Origin: Strobilurus pachycystidiatus
Taxonomy: Eukaryota; Basidiomycota; Agaricomycetes; Agaricales; Physalacriaceae
Assembly: GCA_019915135.1 (NCBI GenBank)
Contig: JAHLMK010000007.1
Location: 1,984,001 to 2,048,000, forward strand
Direction: 5' to 3'
DNA: 64,000 nt
Part shown: positions 12,040 to 21,339 of the stretch, piece by piece
Layout: every line of letters begins with the position of its first letter
Position numbering within the stretch: the first letter of the stretch is position 1
Notes under the pieces: model-generated
Databases searched by the model: none
What the model saw: the letters and a program-made list of their open reading frames with translations, nothing else
What the model was told of the DNA's origin: nothing
Program-made: the position numbers and the translations under genes

Positions 12040-13335
12040 CTAAAAGTCCTCAAACTCATCTCTAATTGCAACGTCAATCCTCCTTTCAATCCATGCCTTG
12101 CGATCATCCGCATTCTCGATGCAAAGATACATATCAGCCTTTTTGGTGTCCTCCATGACGTCCATTAGATCAGCCCTCTCCCTCGACGTGAGCCACAGCT
12201 CCCGTTCCTGAATCTTCCGTACTGCCGCCATACGTCGCATAGGATTGGGTTGAAGGACATGCGTACCAGATGTCGAAGGTCCTGCGTAAGCAGCAGCAAC
12301 CATGTCCGTCATATTATCGACAGATTGGCCCAGAACAAAAATTGCATCAGCGCCTGTACGTCCTTTCTTGGCCTATGCGTCTTGAAGTGGTGTATGAGTA
12401 CTGGAGCGTTTGCGTTGAATCTGAAGCGGTGTCTTTGCCTGTAATGATAACGAGAAGTTAGCAGATAGAAAAGATCAAAAGAAAAGAGCGTGCTTCAGTA
12501 GCACGAGACACAGGAGCAGCCTGAGATGCAGGAGCGGCCTGGGACGCCGATGGACGCTCATCCTGACTCTGAGAATGATCAGGCGGAGGCTCAGACCGCG
12601 GCTGCCTCTGCGGCTGGGTCTCGTCACCTGGCAACTCGGTCTGTGGATTAACCTGTGCTTGCGACTGCGATGTGTCGCCCTGAGTTTCTGTTTGCGACCC
12701 ATTGGCCTGTGATTGCGACTGCAAGTTGGCTTCACCGGGATGAAAGGCGTACGATCCTTTGGGCTTGCTTGGACGAAGAGGAAGCATGAGATCCCAAAGC
12801 TTCCAACCTTTATTCTTGAAAGGAGTGCAAACGGGGGCCTTGGCGATGATGGCTCTCCAGACAATCTCCTCCTCGGGTGTTGTGATATTGCTCCCGTACT
12901 CGTCAGAATAGGCGTGACCTAGTCCAGAGGCCGTCTTGAGAAAACCGACGGCATTGGCGATGATATTGAGCTGTCAGAAAATCAGAACGTTGTTTGCATC
13001 AGAGATAGAGCACATACATCACTAAGCTTGTTTCAAATACCGTTAGCGTTCTTTGCTCCGCCTTTGATACAATGCTTGTTCAGGTAGTCGGCAGCTGCCT
13101 TGAGTTCGGGGTCCTTAAACTTGTTGTTGTCCCCAGCTTTCGAAACAAGGGGGGCCAAGAACTCGAGTAGTCGTTCGATGCACCAGAATGACCAGAAGGC
13201 GTGGCCGGACGTGGGAGTGATGAAGATATCCTTGTTGGCCTGATCAAACTTCTGATACCCGACTCCCAGGGAGCGCCTATTAAGTGGTACAGGAGCCGGT
13301 GGGCCTGCAGGAGCCTGCTCGTCGTCCGAGGACAT
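12040..13335 (-). pseudogene. Myb/SANT-like Harbinger partner gene with two premature stops
   Basis: Exons 13335-13018, 12970 to about 12500 and 12438-12040 join in frame. The product has the Myb/SANT-like pattern of fungal Harbinger partners (FWSFWCIERLLEFL, AGDNNKFKDPELKAAADYL, then LNIIANAVGFLKTASG and a GWKLWDLMLPLRPSK motif), then a long Gln/Ser/Pro linker and a helical, charged tail. Two in-frame stops break it: TGA at 13033-13035 and TAG at 12373-12375. Both become sense codons (CGA, CAG) if one C-to-T change is undone. The end of exon 2 is not certain. The partner normally binds DNA and helps the transposase, so the copy may depend on other copies. Confidence 0.7.
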
Positions 13336-13368
13336 GATACGCGCATCGTTGATGGCAGGAAGCGGGTA

Positions 13369-13442
13369 CAGGCGGTCGGACCGGGATCCGCGATGGATCT
13401 GGCAGCGGATCCGGATGCGGATGCCAATGGGATCCGGGTGCC
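13369..13442 (-). repeat. Harbinger right terminal inverted repeat
   Basis: This is the exact inverted copy of 10535-10608. Confidence 0.9.
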
Positions 13443-13531
13443 GAACAGGCTCTAAAGACGAATGCGGTCGGAATGGCGCAGCCGTTGAGCTCGGCTACTA
13501 GGCTATAAAGCTCATATAGACTCGCTACCAT
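13443..13531 (-). pseudogene. MULE transposase fragment upstream of the Harbinger insertion
   Basis: The minus-strand frame LYELYSLVAELNGCAIPTAF continues, after removal of 10535-13442, directly and in frame into the MULE remainder at 10534. The motif is the beta-strand region between the first and second catalytic Asp of MULE transposases. Upstream of about 13531 the similarity ends, so the 5' part of the MULE is gone. Confidence 0.6.
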
Positions 13532-13744
13532 TTGCGGATGATCTCACGTCATGCTCGGTCCGATGGCAGCGATGTTTGGCTAACGTTTGTTTGGTTATTT
13601 TGGTGTTGTTTGTGTAGGGCGGGTAGTGAGATCATCTAGCGACTGCAGCCTGACTGCAGCTCCCTTTTGGCAGAAGGCCCAAATCCTGAGTTGGGACTTA
13701 GAATTATTTCGCATCGACCGCCCGATCATGGGTGGTCCTACTAA

Positions 13745-14345
13745 GGTAGTCTTATTAGTAGACTCGTAATACCAGTCGGTTCATTCGATACCCACCGGAC
13801 CGATTGACCGATTGTTTGGTTTGTTTGGCTCGGGCAGGCGAGTATCTCATGAACCGACTGGGCCCCCATGGCACGTTTTTGGCCTGGCCCGCCAATTCAA
13901 AGGTGTTGACTTCAACAAATTTTTTGTCGGGCTCACAAAAAAGTGCAAAATCACCTATAAGAAAATGAATCCCCGTGTTCTGAAACGTCCAGAACTGGAC
14001 TTAGTTCGAGGGGCATTTTCTGCGGTGATAAAATTTCTCTAAGTCCGAGCTTGTCAATGATTGCTTGATGCCGAAAGCTTGCCTCGTGAAGCAACGGTAA
14101 GACTTTCTTACCTCCGAAAAAATACCCCTTAAACTGACTTCAGATCTCGAGGATTCGGAGCATGGAGATTCATTTTTACATAGGTAATTTTGCACTTTTT
14201 CTCAAAAGTGAGTGCAAATTTTTTGAAGTCTCTACCTCTCAATTGGCGGGCCAGGCCTAAATCGTGCCATGGGAGCCCAGCCGGTTTTGGAAGTTACTCG
14301 CCTGCCGTTGCTGACAAAATCGGCTGGTGTCACGAGCCTATCTTA
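13745..14345. repeat. foldback (long inverted repeat) element
   Basis: The left arm (about 13745-14060) and the right arm (about 14080-14345) are inverted, diverged copies along almost their full length. One example is GGCAGGCGAGTA near 13834 paired with the reverse complement ending near 14310. Other paired blocks include CCATGGCACG, GGCCTGGCCCGCCAATT and AAGTGCAAAATNACCTAT. The centre is near 14070. It has no coding content. It resembles foldback MITEs. I did not find a target duplication. Confidence 0.65.
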
Positions 14346-15196
14346 TTAGATTGCCCCTGGACTGTCAGCACATGACACAGAAGACAGTCGGCAAGATGGT
14401 CCGAGCCAAACGATACCGGATGAGACCGGATCGCTCACCTGTCATCGCCTTTATTTGCCGGTAGAGCTCGATGGGCCGGACGCTCCGCAGAACGTCGTCC
14501 AAAATGGGTAAGCGCGCTCTGTCCTTCGATCACCCAACGTCTTTCATCGTTGCGCAACTGTCTATAACTTAATTCCATCGGAACATGGATCGTCTTGTGT
14601 CTTGAGTGAATATCGCTGCCACTTGGACAAGGATGCGGAATGTACGGATCCGGGGGAAGGAGAGGTACGTCGGACCTTTATCACCTTTTTTCCTTCCTCA
14701 CTTTGCTGCCAGGCAACCTTGACTATAGTAATGCTTGAATTGTTGAGATACCAAACATTCCAGCTTGAGAATACTGCTCTATGAGTATCTGCACTAGAAT
14801 ACGCCTGGAATAAACTCCCTCCTTCCAATAAGCCTGAACCTGAATGTTGTCTAGTTTGACCGCCCCGGTTGGCGCACCCGTACTCAATGTGAGGGCAGCA
14901 TTTCTTCGTCGGCGCTCATTTAGCCAACGTTGATGGAGTAAGAGGCGCCCGCGTCCGTCGGCTGTAGTTGACATCGGTAGTTAAGATCGCATCGTTGGCA
15001 ATTCGCGGATCCGGCGCCTAATTGCGAAAGGTCGGTCTCCTCCATGCAATTTGATCGAGTCTCACCTTTCGTCTCCAGTAGAATGAGTGGCAGAGGGTAG
15101 TCAGACTGTATCTCACATGTTCGTCGTGTACAATTCGTTTGTGTGTCGCGTTGATATCTGCAGAATGGTAAGCTTGGTTGACGGCACACTTATTCA
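14346..15196. other. no clear gene
   Basis: Short frames only. A minus-strand frame around 15060-15170 (DINATHKRIVHDEHVRYSL) could be an exon following the fragment at 15197-15472, but no start or further exon is convincing. Confidence 0.35.
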
Positions 15197-15472
15197 TCAT
15201 ACCAGTTTGACAACCTTGGCGCGCCAGACCTTGCCCTTGCTGACGTTGCGTGTGCGCCAGTGTCCGCGACCGTGCATCTCGATGAGCATCTTGCGCAAGA
15301 GGCTGACGCCGACGTCACTGGCGGCGTTGGGTGGTGAGGTGCAGGATTGGACCGTGAAAGTCTGACAACTAGTGAGCTCTCCGTCACGGTTTTGCTGCTG
15401 GCGTGTTGGCGCTCGCCTCGTCCGTATGTTGGTCGCGGGAGAGGGAGGACTGCAAGGGGCGGTGCCGCCCAA
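15197..15472 (-). pseudogene. possible coding fragment, unrecognised
   Basis: The minus-strand frame ends with GVSLLRKMLIEMHGRGHWRT and a basic tail. The composition is protein-like and differs from the surrounding noise, but there is no start, no family and no splice-consistent partner. It may be a remnant of the truncated MULE or of a host gene. Confidence 0.2.
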
Positions 15473-15883
15473 ATATCGACCGTGACATCCTTGTGTGGTA
15501 GGAAATCAGAGGGCGTCGTTTGCGAGGTGTCTGTGTATAAATGAGAAATGGGAGAGACGGAACCAACACGGATGAACACACCTCAGGCTCTGTCAAGTTG
15601 GGAGGCTTGCGCCGTCGAAGAGGGCTTTGGCCAAAATTGGAGGAGGTGGCATCGTGGTAACTACTGACAGTTAGTAGTTACACGGCGGTGGGACAGGGTG
15701 GGACTAGGCGCTAGCATAGTAGCAGTGTAGCACTGTAGCAGGGATATCAAACCCACACGTGAGCGCGTGCAGGTTCGCGCAACGCTGACTGAGGTATGTT
15801 TTCCGTATTCTTCCTGTTTGTTTTATCTCACCACAACCACATACAGCAACACGCGTCGACGCGCCTTGTTGACGGACACTCGA

Positions 15884-15892
15884 TTATATAAA
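15884..15892 (+). promoter_or_regulatory. TATA box
   Basis: TATATAAAG lies about 160 bp upstream of the first candidate ATG (16049) of the next gene, in a region otherwise free of AT-rich tracts. Confidence 0.45.
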
Positions 15893-16048
15893 GGTGCGTG
15901 CCATGCTTTCTTTTTCCCCAGACTGAGCAACAGTGCTGACAGCAGATGCTGCAGCACTCGGCCTTCGTCCCAGCCAGTCTCACGGGCAGCTCACGCGCCT
16001 AAAGCAGCTTGCTGCCGCCGTCGTGCACCCACCTTCATTACCATCGCC

Positions 16049-18201
16049 ATGGTCTTCCTCACGCGCCAAGCCATGGCTCAATTCGTTTCACAATTCTTTG
16101 CCACGCAGAGGTGCGCCCCAGCCACTTCAACCCACCTGCACCCTCACTCATGACTCCTAGCTCCGCCAGTGACAGCACACCCAGTGCAAACCTCACTCTC
16201 AACGTGGACTTGGAGTCCATTGCCCTGATACGCAATCAGGACAGCGTCTACGATGCCCGCAATCGGGACCCCGCCATCCAAGCCATCCTTGACCACCATG
16301 CCGAGGCTTTAGCTGGCTCCACCGCGTACTCGACGAGTAGCTTCAGCGCCTCGTATGAAGTCCCTTGGCTGTCGTCCACATCGTTTCCGTCTTCAGCGTT
16401 CACCTTGTCTTTCCCTTCCTCTACCGCACCGCCTGCCCCGCCTCGTCTGTCTAACCCCACCACGGCTCCTCCAGGAACTGCCGCAACGCTTCGCCCCCAA
16501 CGCCCGCTCCCTCAAAGGCTGAACACAGCTGCAGGCGGCCCCCGCCCTGCCCCATCCCGCTCCTCTGCACCCAAGACCTTGCGCATACCATCCGTCAAAC
16601 CAAAGCCCGCCACAAAGCGGCCATGGCCCAAGCCCAACCACGGACCAACCCCAGCGCCGCCAATTAAGCGTCAGAAAGTAGACGTAGCCAGCGCGCCCGC
16701 AATTGTTTATGGCGCGTGAGTCCAAACTTCTCACTAAAAGCCACACCAGTCTGATTCTTTCCTCAGTCAGTGCAAGGAGTCAAAGCCAAAATTCACAGTG
16801 CCCCCCGGTCCGAAGATACATCGCGATCGTCGCCGCAAACTCCTCCGCAAGCACGACATGAATCACATCGAATCGGAGACACTGCGCGCCCAAAATCTCC
16901 TCAAGGTGGAGGCTCTGCCCGCAACTTCCACATGGTGGCAGGGAACATGTTTTGCTGCCAGCGCTGCCAAGATCCTACGCGCTGCCCATGGAAACCTCGA
17001 GGAGATCTGGACTCATTTAAAGGGCATTACCTTCGTTTCCTACAATGGGTAAGCAACTCAACCGTCAGCTATTTCCCGACTCATCCGCTGGCAGAGTTGC
17101 CACGAAATTTCTAGATACTTCAGGACGTACAATCATTTTTTGTTCGAAGGTCACCAAGGCGGCGCTGGATCTCATGCCGGATTTCATCGCACAGGCTGCA
17201 CAGTTTGTAAAGGACTGTAGTCCGATGTCCGAATCAGATATCACTGCCAACCAGCGTGGTCATCACTGGTTTTGCATCGCAGGACACGACCGCAACAATA
17301 AGGATGTGAGTATCTTCTTGAGCTTGACCAGTGTTCCTCACCAAAGCGTCAGAAACCCAAGCTGTCCACTTGGCACAAGAACAACGAAAATCACATCAAG
17401 GTCGCCTTTGCTCCAGATACCCCGTTCACGAAAGTGAAGTATGTTTTTCATTCTTGAGGCGCAACTCGACACCCTGACACATTTCACAGCGGGATGGCCA
17501 ACAGTATTCTTCGTGACATCTTTCCCGGCATTGCTTATCGGTTCTTAGCTTGTGCTCAAAGCCACGAGAACGCATACTCGATTTGCCCTCAGTTTGGTTT
17601 ATTTTGGAACTGGTGTCTCAACGCCAGCAGAGAGGGTGTCAAGCGAGTATACTGCGATCCTCATGTGGATGCCAAGAACATTGCCCTTGGTGTTTGCATT
17701 ATATTCATCTATGGTGAGTTGCAGTGCTTTCAGTCAGGCGTACAAAAACTTACTCTCCACACAGGTGTTTTTAACCATTGTGAGAAGGCTTGGCTTGTTG
17801 TCTGGGAGGCAAATATCTGCCTAGAACTGCCCCCAGGCACATTCCTGTTATACTCTTCCTCCCTATTTTACCACTTCAATGTCGATGTTGATGGTCAGTT
17901 GTTTCCCATCCTCAATATCGAAAGGATGATAATCCTTTCGCTAGACTTGAAGTTTGTGACAACCAACAACGGTGAGAAACCCACGCCGGAGAATTCGCTA
18001 CCACTTCGTCAGCCTCCATTACCACGTCCCGAGGGAGTCTCCGAAGAGGATTGGACGGAAGGCAACGGGAGAGGCTCCGTTGTCTGGTTCAACCAGGCAT
18101 CTATGTTTCAGACTTCGGAGACGGGATACCCAACGTTAATCAAGGCCCATGAGGCGGTCACACTCATCAGGAAACGCCTTATGGAATCAAAGCAATCTTA
18201 A
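16049..18201 (+). CDS. 2OG-Fe(II) oxygenase-like (double-stranded beta-helix) protein
   Basis: Exons: 16049-16110, 16161-16715, 16767-17048, about 17115-17305, 17353-17438, 17490-17713, 17765-17893 and 17945-18201. A simpler start is the ATG at 16150. The N-terminal 200 residues are Ser/Pro/Ala-rich. The C-terminal part has an HxD motif (CDPHVDAKN), a WLVVWEANICLELPPG strand pair and a distal His in FYHFNVD, the layout of a 2OG-Fe(II) oxygenase core as seen in TET/JBP-like fungal proteins. The splice at 17048 leaves the frame one base out: GT-AG splicing reads to a stop, while the next frame (RTIIFCSKVTKAALDLM to GHHWFCIAGHDR) is clearly coding. So a one-base insertion near 17047-17049 or an assembly error is likely. 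No transposon ends were found around it. Confidence 0.65.
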
Positions 18202-18322
18202 GCGGATCCATCAAAGACAGTGGTTTTAAAGCCCCCAAAGCACTTAGAACTTCCCAAAGCACTTCCAAGTGTATAATAGTGAACTACACTCATACGAGGA
18301 ACTTCAAGCAGTCGGAAACACA

Positions 18323-18422
18323 CTAGAATACTATGAATCATGTGTGCAAACGACATATCATCTAAAGTGCATTAGAATACTATGAATCATGTGCACGAAT
18401 GACATACTATTTAAAGTGAATT
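18323..18422. repeat. two tandem copies of a 49-bp unit
   Basis: TAGAATACTATGAATCATGTG recurs at a spacing of 49 bp, and a third partial copy follows to about 18440. It lies in the AT-rich gap between the oxygenase-like gene and the Plavaka remnant. Confidence 0.6.
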
Positions 18423-18481
18423 AAATCATGTGCGCAGCTGCAAATACTTTAGACCACTTAAGTGTGCATATATTTCATTCT

Positions 18482-20851
18482 CTAAGCATATATACTCTGA
18501 TACGTGTAGATACTAAGCCAGTTATTAAGTAAAAAATGTGAACATGTATCTAAGACTGATGATTTAGTAACAGGAATATCCCAATCGGCAACTGTGCACT
18601 TTGAAAAATCTGGAGTCAAATGGGCACTCTGCCGAATATTAACTAATGAAATGATAGACCACGCTGCTGACTTTCCATCTGGTAAATAAGCTTTTGATAA
18701 AGAGGGTATTTGGTGAGTGCGTCGAGCTCTTTCGGTAACATGAGGCTTGGTATACCACTCAACATAGGCCAACGGCTCCTTTGGCCAATGCACAGGTGTT
18801 CGAACCTTGACACCATGCATTTCCAGCTCCACCGGAAATTTGAAAATAACCCGAATACGCCCAACACGTGTTTTCTGCAGGCCAGTGCTCTCTGCATCAT
18901 CTCCAGTGAGAACAACCACATTGTCCACCATCAAGTGGCGATGCCTTGACTGCGTCACGAAGCTCAAAATCATCCGTCAAGCCCTCCCGAGAAAATTTGA
19001 AGGAGTAGAAGACATCAACTCCTACAAACGGAAGAGAAGGATAGACCTGAGCGTTTAACCCAAGCTTATCCCTACCTACACCGTTCAAATAAAGGAGAAG
19101 ATGTGAGGGGAACTGAGAAACGCTGTGCTGCTTAGCAATGCGTGAAAGAAGCTTGTTCGGAACTGTAGGATGCAAGGGTAATTGAACACGATTTTTCGGT
19201 GGTGATGTCGTAGGGGCAGGTAAAGGAATAGCGGGTGTGAGAGATGGATTTGGTGGAGTAGGAGGTGAAACACTCAAAACTGGAATAAAGGTGATTAGTT
19301 CATAATTGCTACAAACACGATCAAACTTACGATGTTGCTGCTGAACCCATTTTGTATATTTATCAAAAGCATGAACATTCTCCTTGCGAATCACCCATGT
19401 GGTCATCTGGGGATACTCGTCACGTTTATTGGACGCACGCCAGCCATGTTTTGCGAAGTCGATGTGTAGACGTTCAAACATCTCGGTGTTGAAGTTGTTT
19501 GTGGCGCCAAATAATCAAATAGATTCGACATAGTGACGAAGGGAGTGCATTTTGGGAAAGTTGAAATGTTCACGGAGACCAACATGAATAAAGTATGATT
19601 TAGTGGTATGCCATGTGTTTCCATATAACCAAGTGTCTCATCATTGTGAGTGGAATACTGGGCAAGATAGATGAAATCCAGGATGGCTCGGCAGGCGGTG
19701 ATGCCACGGTCGGGAATAGTCGAACCGACCAAGCATGCAAGAAGAACCTTGCCCATATTTTTTTGCTCCGTACCGCTGATCTGAGAAAGAGCACTGATGC
19801 CATTTTTGAAGTGACGCAGACCAAGGCCAGGAGGAAGGCATCGCAATCGACGGTCAAACTCTTCCTCTGTCATGAGGATTTGACACCATTCAATCAGGTG
19901 GCGAAGGACACCCTGGTAGAGCTGATGAAGGACACCAGGGGTTGTGCTGAGATGGATGTTGGTATGAGGTAAATCGGCCGAGAAGGGATTGGGTACATGG
20001 CCAGAGACATTCTCGGCCATGCATTTCTCGAAATACGCCGAAGTAGATGTGGTGGAAGCCTTAGCCTCCGACATGATGTCAAGAGTCCAGGCGGGAGTTC
20101 TCATAGCATCAGGTCCCTTCTCGCCCATAGCGTCCTGCCGACACCTGCATTTTGGACATGTCCCGTTCTTTGCAAGTAACGAGGCATTGCTCAGGATAGT
20201 CGGCCACATAGCTGGCGAGCACGGGATGAACATGACGAACAGCACCATCACCGCCTGTCATTTCAACTCCCTTCTCCCCGGCCTCCTTCAGAGGTGCAAA
20301 TATCTCCGACATGGCAGCATGAAACAGACGTTGGTAACGTGTACCCATGGCGGCCTTGGAGAGGTTGCCTTTATTCATTTTGTCGACAGGGAGGTACGCG
20401 ATGAGGATGCATGCCAGTTGTGAGGGCTTACGGCGAAGGTGACTTGGTATATTGCCGAGGGTGAGGTAGACGGGATACGCCTGACGAGAACCCGAAAATT
20501 GGGTCAGCTGGGTTTTGTCGGTGGATATGATTAGCGGGGCGAGGGTATGACCAAGGGGTATTTTTTTCTGCATATGCAACACTAAGTAACGAGATAATAA
20601 GAATCAAGAGATGAGAAGACTAACCTGAATGAACTTCCACCATTTCGCAGTCCACATCTCATTGTAGAGCTGACGGTTGCAGGAGTCATCACTGAAAAGA
20701 GTGCTGGGCTTGTAGACGAGGTGCTCAGCAAGCTTGGGATCGCCCCAAAGAGATCGAATGGAGTCAAGTATGTCGCGGTGACGAAGGGTAAACTTCTCGT
20801 CAGGACGGTCTGGGAAAGAGAGTGTCTTCACTTTCCAGTCCCCCGCTCGAC
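18482..20851 (-). pseudogene. Plavaka-like (CACTA-related) transposase, 5'-truncated and frameshifted
   Basis: Family blocks occur in order on the minus strand: RPDEKFTLRHRDILDSIRSL and NEMWTAKWWKF (20851-20624), then after an intron IPLGHTLAPLIISTDKTQL and GNIPSHLRRKPS, CPKCRC, DLPHTNIHL followed by GVLHQLYQGVLRHLIEWC, the NFNTEMFERLHIDFAKHGWR block, and a C-terminal VGVDVFYSFKF segment ending at 18482. It needs at least three frame changes (near 20180, 19580 and 18960). It also has a TGA at about 19517-19519 in place of an Arg codon. It is cut exactly at 20851/20852, where the hAT-A terminal repeat begins. The N-terminal quarter is missing. Confidence 0.7.
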
Positions 20852-20891
20852 TAGACTTGACCACGAATATAGAGTAAAACAGAGTATATTC
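20852..20891 (+). repeat. hAT-A left terminal inverted repeat
   Basis: It matches the reverse complement of 51767-51806 at 18 of the first 20 bases and again at AGTATATTC further in. Confidence 0.7.
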
Positions 20892-21039
20892 AACTATAAT
20901 CTTAGTCTCACTCATGAATATGATTACACGAATATCACGAGTATATACAATTAACGAGTATTCCACGATTATAGATTATGGTGTCCGAGGATCCGAATAT
21001 TCGTGGCAAATATCTGCAAATATTTCTCAGTTTCATCGT

Positions 21040-21152
21040 GCAAAATGAACCCCGTGAGTATTGAACCCACGGAGCTCTCAGCCAGATTCACGAAAATCGA
21101 GATTTAAGTGACACGGACCTTTACCACTGGGCCAAACGGCGATGAATGCCTT
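21040..21152 (-). ncRNA. tRNA-like sequence in hAT-A
   Basis: Read on the minus strand it has an A-box-like TTTGGCCCAGTGG and a T-arm that folds as GTGGG-TTCAATA-CTCAC (5-bp stem, 7-base loop, B-box-like). It is followed by GGGGTTCATTTTG. A homologous sequence sits at the matching place in hAT-B (34822-34930). No acceptor stem or convincing anticodon arm is formed, so it is not called a tRNA gene. Confidence 0.5.
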
Positions 21153-21339
21153 ACTAATTCACACATTATATCACGCCGTTTCTTGTCTACCACTGCCAAA
21201 AAAAAGTCATCTAAATATGACTACAAGATATAGTACATTTTGTGAGGCGGGTAAAAATTTTTAACGTTCGGTGGGGGATGCGGTACAATGTCAAGAAGTT
21301 GTGGCTAAAATGTCCGTATGCATATGTATAGTCTATAAC

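Larger units (their letters stand above)
10535..13442. mobile_element. PIF/Harbinger element, two genes, 74-bp terminal inverted repeats
   Basis: The sequences 10535-10608 and 13369-13442 are exact inverted copies (74 bp, starting GGCACCCGGATCCC and rich in GGATCC words). Between them lie a DDE transposase gene (plus) and a Myb/SANT-like partner gene (minus), the standard two-gene PIF/Harbinger layout. The element sits inside a MULE coding sequence; the outside bases join in frame. I see no 3-bp target duplication at the ends of the perfect repeat. Confidence 0.85.

Noticed and set aside
15655..15690. Short inverted repeat GTAACTACTGACAGTTAGTAGTTAC as a terminator or element end
   Set aside because: It is isolated, with no partner copy and no nearby gene end.
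21040..21152. A functional tRNA gene in hAT-A
   Set aside because: The T-arm and A-box-like parts are present, but no acceptor stem and no proper anticodon arm can be formed.
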